A stretch of DNA of 64,000 nt from NCBI RefSeq assembly GCF_932526225.1, contig NC_064039.1, forward strand, positions 3,299,001 to 3,363,000, in the 5' to 3' direction. The notes below the pieces were generated by a model. That model made no database searches. It saw nothing but the letters and a program-made list of their open reading frames with translations, and had not been told where the DNA came from. This document shows, piece by piece, positions 37,801 to 48,132 of this stretch. Source of the DNA: Nematostella vectensis (taxonomy: Eukaryota; Cnidaria; Anthozoa; Actiniaria; Edwardsiidae). A program made the position numbers and the translations under genes. The first letter of the stretch is position 1; every line of letters begins with the position of its first letter.

Positions 37801-39232
37801 TTTGTCAAAGAACCTGTGCTATTATTTGGCTTGAGTAGTTGCCAACACCTTCGTTGGATGAATATCTTCAAGGCCATTTATCCCTTAGACTGATGCCTGA
37901 GTATCTTCATCTTGTTGTGTTTATTTTGCATTTATGAATTTTTTGGGTTGTGGATACTTCCCAAAGCCGGTATAGGCCGGTTTAGGGGTCAATGTGTTAA
38001 TGCAGTACCTTTATGGAGTGTATTCCATTGTACTTATAGGGGAGGGGGCGCTTATTCCAAAATTCAAGGTTAAAGGGGTGACCTTATTGGGGAAGGGGAA
38101 CTTATTTAAAGGAGGGCGCTTATTCGATCATTATTGATCATTATTGTTGCTTCTAAAACATTTTGTTCTGCATGGTTTAGTTGCTTTTGTAGATATCTTA
38201 GCTCGTGAGGCTTCCGCCGTTCTAAGGTATGTTTACTTTATCATAAGTACACACAGATGCAGTTCCATTTGAGAAATCGTTGTATTCAGACGAGTGACAT
38301 ATCCAAACAAACACAAAGACCACACGGTTTAACTCAGTAAACATTAGTAACACAAATTTTCCAAGCACATACGCGACATTTTATACGGAGAGTGCTACAA
38401 AGGTTAGCCTTTTGTGGATTAACAATGTAGATGTAGAATTTTTTTTTTTATTTATTTTAGTTAATTAATTAATTAATGTAATTATTTATACAATTAATTT
38501 ATATCCACAGTGATGGTAACCCCTTTGTGGATTAACAATGTAGATGTAGAATTTTTTTTTTTTTTTTATTTTAGTTAATTAATTAATTAATGTAATTATT
38601 TATACAATTAATTTATATCCACAGTGATGGTAACCCCTTTGTGGATTAACAATGTAGATGTAGATGTAGGAATGGACCAGACCTCCTCTGATCAAACAAG
38701 CGAGACCACATTCGATCAAACTAGCGAAGTATTCCTGAGTAGTTTGCCTTTATCGCAGCCCTAGTTTAACAAAATTGAGAATATATAAAATATATTTTAT
38801 TTGCATTACCTCCATTTTCTTTGCATGTTTCGGACGCTGTGTCGGATCGCTGTGCTTCTAAGACCTTCTGTTTTCTTTCGCGTATGATTTCATCTAAGGA
38901 CTTTACTTTCACCTTTTCCAAATCTTCCCCTGGAGGAATTTATGATTGATTGAATGAGAATCAACGTGATACTAAACTAGAGGAACACTTATGCGACGCT
39001 TTTTAGGGAAAAAATGATCACCTTTGTCGGTATTGGGGTTTTTGGGGAACATAATCTTCCGAGGTTGTGCCACCTTTGCTTCTGCTTGCTCTGGATGATT
39101 TTCGTTATTATTTTCAACGGTTATGAAGAATTACTCACTTTGTATGCCGTTATACGCTCCTCTTCCCCTTCCACGGCCTCTATTTGTATTTTTGGTGCCT
39201 GTTTTGTCACAATTTTGGTTGAAAAAACGCAT
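19833..39232 (-). CDS. TOPAZ1-like CCCH zinc-finger / helical-repeat protein (25 exons)
   Basis: Exons, 5' to 3': 39139-39232, 39022-39090, 38810-38929, 36724-36868, 33654-34010, 31877-32945, 31608-31633, 31453-31517, 30034-30117, 29350-29480, 28777-28883, 28419-28517, 28117-28167, 27658-27777, 27189-27384, 26672-26782, 26180-26392, 25840-25923, 25366-25544, 25147-25274, 24131-24885, 23564-23924, 22136-22920, 21588-21884, 19833-19982. Phases close over all 24 introns to give 1931 residues. The N-terminus is RG-rich. CCCH finger 1 (CWSQFQVGLCSFKFCRLKH) is at about 594-612, and finger 2 (CRFFAKGNCLKGDRCLYLH) at about 1115-1133. Between and after them are PPR-like helical repeats, e.g. AYEVLKVMKENGIVPTHDVF and ALEVFHVIRENPEVDSN. 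A Pro-rich exon (24131-24885) follows finger 2. The build resembles vertebrate TOPAZ1, a germ-cell RNA regulator; orthology is inferred. An in-frame ATG at 39409 is an alternative start. Confidence 0.7.
20032..20310. mobile_element. Short TIR element (pogo/mariner-like MITE)
   Basis: Ends CAGTCGAACCCCTGTTAAGT and, reversed, CAGTAGAACCTCTATTAAG, each bordered by TA. The length is 279 bp with no coding capacity. It lies in the last intron of the TOPAZ1-like gene. Confidence 0.65.
22873..23025. repeat. Partial duplication of an exon/intron boundary
   Basis: GCCACAGATG ... AAATTAGGAATAAAATTTGCT ... AAGTA ... AATTAATCACA occurs twice, about 85 bp apart. The first copy spans the start of exon 22136-22920 and its acceptor. 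The second lies upstream in the intron and repeats both. Confidence 0.6.
26455..26595. repeat. Tandem duplication of ~65 bp
   Basis: Two adjacent copies of GACATGGC..TAT.AGTTTGAAGA followed by AATTTCTTTAGTGTTTGCTTTAT, about 85% alike, within an intron of the TOPAZ1-like gene. Confidence 0.7.
26823..26995. repeat. Dispersed repeat, copy 1 (partial)
   Basis: Shares TAAGGC.GA, TTAGCGAGTAAT, AACAAAAT and the later ATAAATAG.GCAA blocks in the same order with 51813-52140, in another gene's intron. It is probably a non-autonomous interspersed element. Confidence 0.55.
29655..29740. repeat. Dispersed repeat, fragment matching the end of 51813-52140
   Basis: GCCATTGTAAGAAATTGTGT followed by CTTTC/CTCTC, AATTGCGC and TTTCCAGGTTTTTC is also found at 52056-52125. 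Confidence 0.6.
30346..31303. mobile_element. TIR element interrupted by a second element
   Basis: The left end CAGTGGAACCCTTAT and the reversed right end CAGTGGAACCCAGTT form a terminal inverted repeat. Its first 15 bases are followed directly by a different TIR element (30362-31056), so this element was split by a later insertion. Confidence 0.5.
30362..31056. mobile_element. TIR element with TA target site (nested)
   Basis: The left end CCGTATTTACTCATGTAAAA and the reversed right end CCGTATTTACTCACGTATGT are near identical and bordered by TA on both sides. About 695 bp, no coding capacity seen. Mariner-like by target site. Confidence 0.7.
33125..33660. repeat. Repeated copies of an exon-5 donor region
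   Basis: GACTAAATT.TGCCTAC (a donor GTAGGC on the - strand) occurs at the true splice donor near 33640-33655 and again near 33610, 33155 and 33190 inside the intron, with similar flanks. Confidence 0.5.
34102..36387. mobile_element. 2.3-kb non-coding TIR element
   Basis: CAGACTGAATGTATTTTAAC at the left end matches the reversed right end CAGGCTGAATGTGTTTTAAC, and the likeness continues for about 50 bp with GTGGATTTGGCGTGGA. TA borders both ends. Internal inverted blocks (GACAATAGAGTCTGTCACAC against a reversed GTGTGACATTCCTATTGTCTC) make it partly foldback. No transposase frame was found. It occupies most of an intron of the TOPAZ1-like gene. Confidence 0.75.
37416..38000. mobile_element. 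TTAA-flanked TIR element, short form
   Basis: Begins TTAACCCATTGACTCCTGGC and ends GGGGTCAATGTGTTAA, so the ends are inverted repeats (CCATTGACTCCT / CACATTGACCCCT) inside TTAA. About 585 bp. It is closely similar to 60686-61667 but lacks about 390 bp of that copy's middle. Confidence 0.8.
38411..38670. repeat. 113-bp tandem duplication with TTAA-rich core
   Basis: Two near-identical copies of TTTGTGGATTAACAATGTAG ... a T-run ... TTAATTAATTAATTAATG ... TATCCACAGTGATGGTAACC, plus the start of a third. Confidence 0.85.
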
Positions 39233-39677
39233 TATTTTGTCATATTTTTCGGGCAAAACATGGCGACCTGGGGAGCGATCGAAGCAAGGCTCGAAACATG
39301 TGGTTGAGGTGCATGGCGGGAAAGAGCACGTGACAACGATCCAAAACCGAACGTAGATCGAATGAAACCCGAATTCTAATTTTGCATAAAATTTTCTTCG
39401 CCGTAACAAACATTGAATGATTTATTTATTTCTTCACATCTATTTCAAAGTTTCCAAAGCCCAAATCACATCCTCAGAATTTAATAGTTGTTTGGGTTTT
39501 TCCGATGTTTGTTCGACCATAAACTAATATTCATTACATACTCGGGCGTTACTTCGGAAAAGACAAGAAAAAGTTTTGAGGTGTGATGGCGGTTGAAGTT
39601 ACTCCGTTTTGGGGAAGTCGTTATGTTTCCTTCTGATGGTTTATATACGCCTCCTATGATGCCGTGACCCACACACA
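39233..39677. promoter_or_regulatory. Putative bidirectional promoter, TOPAZ1-like / BIN3
   Basis: 445 bp lie between the two divergent start codons (268 bp if the upstream ATG at 39409 is used). A ten-codon upstream frame (MFCPKNMTK, then stop) overlaps the proposed TOPAZ1-like leader. The promoter role is inferred from arrangement. Confidence 0.4.
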
Positions 39678-42600
39678 ATGAGCTGGTAACTTATGGGTTA
39701 ATGATTGCAATCATATGTACTAAATAGCTCGAGATAGGATAACTAAATCAAACTAAGTTACTGCTGCATTTTCCATTTCCTTTCCTAGGATTAACCCATT
39801 CAACAAATTGATTGCTCCAAACAAAGCAAGACAAACAGGAAAACAAGTAAGATTAACTTAATGTTGATTGTTATATGTTAGAGGCAGTACAAACCCTACT
39901 TGATGGAAAGCTGTGTTTAGTACAATAGTCATTGAAACAATTATTTATTAGCCTTTCAGTCCGGGGATGGGGGGGTGGGGGGGGGGGCAGATAGAGATGT
40001 TACAGTTTTTAGGGTTTTGAGAGAAAATAGGATTTTTTTATATGAAATAAAGATTGCAGTGGAGTCTATAAGAAATGGTATAGGAAGATGCACTATGAGC
40101 CAATGTTTTCTAGTTTATTTACTTTAGATACTTCTAAACAAAACATTTTGACAATTTTTTTGCATGTATTTAGGGGTATTTTTTTTCCTGACGAGCATCC
40201 CAGGCACATTTGTTTACCCATAAAGCAGACCATTTTCTCTTAGGTAGCTCGTCCTACCTCATAGAGGTACTTAAGGTTACGGGGTGCCTTGAAGTAAAAA
40301 TTCTATCGAAAAAAATATTTTTGCATCATTAAATTCCCTACTACATTACCTTTATTATAGCAAAGAAAAACGTTTGGATTTTTATTATCTTCTCGATATA
40401 ATAAGAAAAAACAAATTTTACAGGAAGACTTTGTGTAAGCATCAAGGTGTTTTTTAAAGGATTAAAATCCTTTAATCCTCTTATCCCTTCTCACTTACTG
40501 AAACCCTGTGTCCCCTACATCCGGGACCTTCGCTTATAGTTAATTAGCATACTGTTTTTACCTGTAAATTGTGACTTCAAAAATCTCAAATTCAGTTTCT
40601 TTGTCTTGCGGAAAGTCCTATTAGCGTTCCTAAATATATAACCGATGGATAAACGAAAAAGACGGAAGTCTGCATGGGGTCGTCTCAAGCATAAAACGAG
40701 GGTGAAGACTTCTAAATGAAAAATCCCGCTCAAATGGAAAAGGACAATCTTCTTGTTGGCTTCTCTTGTATTAGTTTGTCCCTACAACCTGCTTCAAGGT
40801 TATCAGCAAAAAATGCCTCATCGTTTCCAAAATCAAAACATTAAGACGAAATCGTTAGTTACAATTTGTTTAGTACATGTCACCAAATCGTGAAAAACCT
40901 GCCCTATTTGCTACCGGTCTCAGTCATGCCTTCCTGGGTTCGCGCCTGTGCCTGGCTTTTTCTTGTCTTCCCCATATCTGCAGGAATTCTTGCTTGTCAC
41001 TTGTTTTTCTCATGGTGATATTCGAAACTCCCTGCAATTAGTCAGTTTTCACCTCTTATTGGTCGGTCTGTTTATCTAGAGCTGATGGTATGATCACCTC
41101 GTTTACAGATAACTCAAGTAGGTGTCGCATTCTCCAGGAACTTTCAATCTAGCTTTTCTCAGCTTCCAATTTGCACGTATTTCTGAACTTAAAAACCCTA
41201 ATGGCTTTTGAGAGATTTAGAGCAGATCGTATTTTATGTCATCCAGTGTCGTGTTACCTGGAAATTATTCAATCCTCTAAATTTGACTCAAATTTGCATA
41301 GGAACAAAGAAAAATATCTCAAAAGCCGAACACAGTTTGGTAGGAGTGTATGTGGTGATTGACATAAGCCATAAAACGTAAAGATCTGCAGGATAGTTTA
41401 GACACATTAGGGTCTTTAAAGGATGTGATTGGCAGAAAACAAGTGTGTGATTAAAACCTGTTAAAAAATAAAGCATTTAATCAAACCTAGAAAAAAAAGG
41501 ATTATCGTATTCCCCATTTAAGCTTTCCAATGACATATAACATGGACATATTCTATTAAGGAGATTTGATACAGTTTCCCGAATGCCTAACCATCCTGTC
41601 AATCACAACTCGTATCTTCTGCTACAGGGATCGGATCTTCAAACTATTTGGCCATGCCATGTAGCTAGGGATGAACTTTATGAAAAAGTAACATTTGTTT
41701 ACATTGCTGTTTCTATGGCAACAGAACGGTGAACCCGTTAAATTCACTATTCGCGAAGTGCTGTTCGCTACAGGAAAATTTTTAACAAATAAGCTATAGG
41801 ATATTGTACATCAGACCTTGGTTGGCACTTAGAGGAATAAAATCTATAAGAGGAATTCTGAGAAATTATGGAATTTTTATTTTTAGCCCCTCTGTTATTT
41901 ACCTACTTTGAAATTCGCACCTGAAAAAAATCCATACGCGGGCAAGGATTTTTTTACCATTGTTATTTAGCTATCTCTTATTTCTAATAGCCTATCAAAA
42001 ATGAAAGCAATCGGTTTTGTTGATCGTAAGTTTTAGGGGCCATTCCTGGGACTATTTAATACTTTCAAAATGAAAAAATTGAACTTTTTTTATTTTTTAG
42101 CCGCCATGTAAAATTTCGCCGATTAATTTTTTCGTCGTTTTTGTATAATAAAATTAAGATATTGAGAAACATTCGGGTTAATTTTGAGCTTCATTGAAGG
42201 GTTGAAAGAAAACAATTAGATTTTTTGAAAATGGGAAACTATATCGAATCTCCTTAAATCTGACTCACGTATCAACATTTTTCCTCAACACTTTTTATAT
42301 ATTTACATATGATTTTATTACATGAATGTTTATATGTAAGTATAAATTATAGTCTTATCAGATACTTCTAAGGTATCTTTCAGAGTTTTCTCCTTATTGT
42401 TGATTTTGTTTGTTGAGCCTCTTATAACCATATCCCCCAGCTGTTACCAGTTTGTATGTGAATTATTACCAAAGAGACAAAGTTGACATAATTAATTATT
42501 TAGACCAAAAAAGGATAATTTTTCATCCAATTGTAGACAATCATACATTGAAAGAAGAACTGAAGTCTGCTAATTTTTAAAAGAACTCTGCATTAGTAAT

Positions 42601-45600
42601 TACCAGGATATTCAGTGGTTAAGTTGTTAAAATTCTTGTTTTGTCTTAAAATGCATATGATTGAGTGAGTTGCCAGGCAGGTTTTATCTTGATTATTTAA
42701 ACTGACACAGCTTTTCAAAGCTTCCAATTTATTGATCTGGTTTCTCAAGCCAAGAAAGATGATTTTAAGCTGTATTGGAAAGAGATCAAAGATTGTTAAA
42801 AGATTTAGTATTGTACTGGTAGGTGCTGCTAAAATTATGCAATTCAAGATTGATTTATCCATACAAAGAGTTTTATATACTGTACCAAGTGTCTCATGTA
42901 TTTTATTTGGCTTGGGTTACAGTTTTGTGTCAACATTTAAAAAAAAAGGAATAGGTTTTGTTTTCTCAAAGAACTTCAGGGATTATTATTGTTTCTTTGT
43001 GGTTTTACAATGCTATATAGCAATATTTTATATATTCTTCTCAATATAATGTCATTTTCAAGACAGACCTTGTTTATTAACATGTTAAAATCATAACTTT
43101 CACTGTCTGTAATTTCTTGTTTGTAAATGGTTGACTTATTTCAACCATGGTCCGTAGTTTGAATGATCATAAATTATTATTTTTAAATATAACTTATTTT
43201 AACAAAAAGGAGGCCAGGGTATTAAAAGAAATATTTTTTGTGTGTCCTTGTTTAGTCAAAATATAGGAAATAAGATAAGGAAAAAATAAGTTTGTTTGAT
43301 TTTTTATTACTTTAAAGATGCTCCACAGAAATGCGTGTTTACAGTGTTGTTTTGGTGGGTGAATTTATGTCTTTTAGTTGTTTCTTCATTCTTACACAAT
43401 TTCTTGTTAATTCCTTGAAAAGCCAACCAAAACTGTTATTAGTATACTTTAAAATATTCTATGTAAACCTTCAGTACAAAAGAAGTAAATCATATGAGGA
43501 TTTTAATTTACTTTTTTCTAATTTGCTTTTGTCCTTACTTTTCAAAATGCTTGAAATAAAGTCAATGTTTTTTTTTTTTCAGGCTGATAATGACTTTGAA
43601 AAAGAATGTGCAAGGTTCTATCAGTAAGTACTTCAGGATAGAGGAGTCCTTTGTTGACCTCATCTTTTAGAATAAGGCATGAAGATATAAATTATTGCAA
43701 ATAATAACCATTTTAAAGGTGAAGAATCACATATATACCTAGTGAATTCTGACCCGAAAATTGACAAAATAAGTGGTTTGCATTCTTACGAGTTCCATTA
43801 CCATATTATACCTGTCAACCTCCGAAAATCTCAAGGCTTAATAATTTTTGGGGGGAGGGGTGGGGTGGGGTATATTCATTTTGGGGGTAAGGGTGGGTAT
43901 AACCTCGCACGTGTTTGCCGTATAGAAAGCTCTCGCAAACAAATCCACTTATAGATCTCATGAGGGTCTTAGATAAATTGCGCTACACAAGGGAATTATT
44001 GTTTTAAATATTTTAATAGAAAATAGACAAAACGACTCAACGCGGGGGAGCGGGAGAAGGGGTCCAAAATCTTGAGACTCCCGCCTAATGCGGGAGAGTT
44101 GACAGGTATGCGACCACATGGTGGTACTGTCCAAACCTAGATTATCCAGCTAAAAACTGCATTGGTAACTTCTTAAATCATTTTCAAAACCAAAAGCAGA
44201 CTTACTGGTGGCTATATTTATATAAAGAGAAATGTTTAATTTTGTTTCATTGCAATGTATTTTTTAATCTGCATTCAAGCGAAATCCTATGAAGATTTTT
44301 TTTTCAGGTTTGAATCAGCCACTAAAAAGGTTTATAAAGGCATGAAGCGCTACGGAGAAGCTATGTTAGGTCAGTTACATGATTCTTTGCTAAGATTATT
44401 TGAGTTTGGAGAGGGGTAAAAAAAAGAAAAGGCAGAGTATAATTATTTTGTCATTTCATCTTCTTTTGTTTAATCTTCTCTTTATTGACATTGACAACAA
44501 TCTAGTTCAGGTTGCTGTAGGAGGGGGTTGAAGATGCAACTGTATATCATTTATGCAGTCCCTATCCTCTGATTGGCTAAAGGGTTTTCAGGTCATTCTT
44601 ACTTTTTTTCTTTTCTTTTTTTTTTCACAACTATTGTTATCACTTTCTAAAGCAATATCTAAAAACAAAAAAACTAGTCCAATGTTTAATATTTATGGCA
44701 CCATGAATATTGGAAAGTGGACTATGGACGCTTATATTGTTTGAGATATAAGTAAAACTATCTTGAATTTGGTGGTTTGGCACACACGAAAAAAAGTAAA
44801 ATTCTGGATTGGAATAGGAAGTGATTTGTTGCAAGCAAAACAAACATTGAAGTATGATTATACTTTATTTGATTATGCAGGTGCATCTACTTTCCTCCCA
44901 ACTTCCTGTTATCACAAACCAGATGTGTTTAAAACCTTTGTATATGATTTGTATATGAAGGCAAATGTTAATGCCGTTAATTTTTTTTCCAGCTCTAAAT
45001 AAGGCTGAACAAAGGATTTTCCAAGACCTTGCATCAGGCCCTCTCGCCCAAACTGATCTATTGCAGGAGCCTGTAAGTAACCACTGACATTATAGGGATG
45101 GATCCAGTATTCCTTGAAGAAGGGTGGATTGGGGGGACATCAATGTATAAACCATATGGTGGTAATTAAGCTTAAAACATACGTAATCTTCTCAAGTTTT
45201 TGCCCCACTGGGGGGCTTCTTCCCTGCTGGATCGTCAACTGTAATTATCTCTTCCTTGTTAAAAACTTTGGATTAATTATGATTTCTACAACAGGTTGAT
45301 GAGTTTAGTAAAGTCACTGCAAAGCTTGATGAATTAAGACAAGAGCTGGTAAAGTGGGCTTTATCTTAATAAAATATTGAACAGCAAACATAATTATGCT
45401 CTCAACCAATTGAATGACAAGAGGCATTGTTAGACATTGTCAGAAAACGGTTATATTTATGCTTTGATATCCTGTAGGTCTCAAGAAACCAAAAGATATT
45501 TCTTGACCCTATGAAAAGGTAAGTTTATTTGGCTCCACAGTCAAATTTTGATACTAATTTGAAAAATCTAACATGTTTTTTGTATTGTATGCTTTTTAGA

Positions 45601-47402
45601 CTAAGAAGTGTCTTTCCTAGTGTAAATGATGCTATCAGAGCAAGAGAGCAGAGTTTCATGGTACAAAAATGTGTTCTGTTCCTGACTTTTTGCAAATAAT
45701 GGTATCCTTTTTCAGGCATTTAGAAACTAAGTTGTTATTTCTCTTCCAGGAATATGCTAAACACCAAGCAAAAGTAGAAAAATTAGCAGAAAAAGAGAGA
45801 ACACCTCAAAACCTGGCCAAACTAGAGCAGGTATTGGGATTAAAATATAGACATTCGCAATTTACTTCAAATCACACGTTCAGAATCTCAACTGTTTTGG
45901 AAGTTTATTTATTTTGGAGGTTTATTTTGGTTTGTCAAACATTTTTTTTTATTGATGCCTTCCTAGTCCTGTTATTTTGACACAGTATTTCATGGTATTG
46001 GACATCCCAGAATCTTACTTGCTGATGGCTATTTATGCTCACTCGCCAGGGAGAATTTGCATGTTTTGTAAATCTCTGTTTGTTTGGATGTTAGTAGTAA
46101 GATAAAAAACTGATTACCTTTTTAAAAAGGCAATACCAGAAAATATTGACACAGTTGGTAGGAAGTATTTCTGATGTGTAGGGCTCTATTACTACCAGAA
46201 TTCAGCAAATATATAAAAATATTGTCTCCTGACTAGATGTCATTAGTTTATAATGTTGCTTATTTACTGTTTATGGATTCCAATCACCTGTGTCATCATC
46301 AGCATAATATTTCTTGTTGACCACCACATTTCAGGCTGAAAAAGATCTTGCCAAAGCTAAAGCAGACTATGAGCGTCAGAATGCAGTCATGCTAGAGGTT
46401 TGTCATTGCATAATGTACCCACATTCTTTTTGTTTTTCTTTAAGGAATTGTTTTGTTAATATAGTTACCTTGTTTAAGGATTTACCTATGCTGACAAATG
46501 GGCGAGTAGACTACTTTGAACCATGTTTTGAGGCACTTATTCTCTCAGAGGTAAGGGCACATAGCTGATCAGGGCTGGTTGTGTGGTTCAATAGAACCAC
46601 TTTATTTTTAAGCAAAATTATGCTTGTCCCTAGAAGCAGATAATCAATGGCTTGCAAGACAATAACAGTTAACTTTTATTTCACTCTGTACTTTACAGAA
46701 CAGCTAAAATTAATATAAAAATAACAGTGTGCATGAAGTCTATTGCTGGAATCACAGGAAGTTTGCAGTATAGTATAGTTTTCATTATTTGGACTCGCCT
46801 GTGAACAGGTCAATAGCGGCTCTTCAGGTTGGAGCACACAAGGATGCCTGCCTGCTCAAGGGGATTTTGAATAGCCCAAGTTTTTTTGACAAGCCAATGG
46901 ATTTAGGCCTAGCACCCTTGATAAGTGCACGTCTGCAGACTAAATTGGAAAATATCCTTTGAAAATCTTTGGATCCACCCTTCCCACCCTGGTCTTTAAC
47001 CAACTTATCAAATCAATAGTAAATCAAGGATTATCAGTTATCAATCATGGTTTACAGAGCCAAGGGTTCATTTTACAATCAACTGAATCATATTATTATC
47101 CAAGTATCTCCTACATAGCTAGTATTGACACTCAAGTGAGCCTCCAAGTCAAGTTGGGGGTTTGTCTGAAATGCAACTCACCCTTTGCTAAGGGGATTTA
47201 TCAATAAAGGGGCATTGTCTTGATACTCTTCTTACCTTATCTATTTTAGGCAAGCTATTATAGCCAGTCTGCCCAGGCACTAACAAACCTGACGAATCTG
47301 CTGAGCAGGTCATCGGAGCAACTTAACATTGAAGAACAGCAAGCCCAACTTGAAAGAAAACTGGCTGATCTTAAAGCTCTCTCAATAACAGAAGATGTTT
47401 AA
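39678..47402 (+). CDS. BIN3: BIN3, N-BAR-family membrane-curvature protein
   Basis: Exons 39678-39685, 39789-39846, 43583-43623, 44308-44369, 44993-45072, 45295-45348, 45478-45518, 45600-45660, 45750-45830, 46335-46397, 46479-46550 and 47250-47402 close in phase to 257 residues (vertebrate BIN3 is about 253). It starts MSW, as BIN3 does. The BAR helices carry matching landmarks: NDFEKECARFYQFESATKKV, MKRYGEAMLALNKAEQ, DPMKRLRSVFPSVNDAIRAR, HQAKVEKLAEKERT, GRVDYFEPCFEALI, and the tail KLADLKALSITEDV. There is no SH3 domain, as expected. BIN3 binds curved membrane and acts in actin organisation and cytokinesis (family knowledge). An AATAAA lies at 47473. Intron 2 is unusually long (3.7 kb). Confidence 0.93.
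41558..42255. mobile_element. TIR element in BIN3 intron 2
   Basis: AAGGAGATTTGATACAGTTT at the left end and, reversed, AAGGAGATTCGATATAGTTT at the right end. About 700 bp, no coding capacity. The target duplication is unclear because TTAA-like bases border both ends. Confidence 0.7.
43811..44106. mobile_element. Short TIR element in BIN3 intron 3
   Basis: CCTGTCAACCTCCGAAAATC opens it, and the reversed right end starts CCTGTCAACTCTCCCGC. TA lies on both sides. About 296 bp with internal G-rich stretches. Confidence 0.7.
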
Positions 47403-47819
47403 TTTTGGGCACAGCAGCTGGAGGAATGGATAGTAACTATTAAATCTTGCCGAATGGAGAGGATATGGTGAAAATAAAAGACATTCCAATTACTTCAAAG
47501 AATTTACTGTATGATTGCAGTTTTGAATATTTTGCACATAATTGGGAAAATGCAGTACCAATTACATAAAAGGTCTGTCAATACAATCAGTTTAGATAGA
47601 GCTTAAACATCTATTTTACGTTTGTTGCTAAGTTTGTAGAATGCTCACAACTGTAGTAATGTGGTAGTGTAATTGACTAATAATTGACTCCAGGGATTTT
47701 AAGCAAGAGGCTGAACAGCAATGTTCTCAAGATATACATGTACAATGTTCGCAAAAATATTTATTTTTATATATATTCAAACAATGAAAATTAAATACTA
47801 ATATATTACACATTGGCAT
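47403..47819. other. BIN3 3' UTR and convergent intergenic DNA
   Basis: An AATAAA at 47473-47478 is the likely BIN3 polyadenylation signal. The rest is AT-rich and leads into the satellite that overlaps the heparanase gene end. Confidence 0.5.
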
Positions 47820-48132
47820 TGTCAGTTTTTTTTCATTTATTAATTATTTTGTTGTTAGTATATCTCACATACATGCATTTTTTTATTTATTAATTATTTT
47901 ATTGTTAGTATATCTCAGATACATGCATTTTTTTCATTTATTAATTATTTTATTGTTAGTATATCTCACATACATGCATTTTTTTCATTTATTAATTATT
48001 TTATTGTTAGTATATCTCAGATACATGCATTTTTTTTCATTTATTAATTATTGTATTGTTAGTATATCTCAGATACATGCATTTTTTTCATTTATTAATT
48101 ATTTTATTGTTAGTATATCTCACATACATGCG
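47820..48132. repeat. ~53-bp minisatellite sharing the heparanase stop codon
   Basis: About six head-to-tail copies of TTTTCATTTATTAATTATTT, TATTGTTAGTATATCTCA and CATACATGCA. The final copy contains the last codons and TGA of the heparanase gene (- strand). Each unit also holds TTTATT, i.e. AATAAA on the - strand. Confidence 0.85.

Noticed and set aside
41171..41362. Short open frames in BIN3 intron 2
   Set aside because: No domain and no splice support; BIN3 exons on both sides already join in phase.
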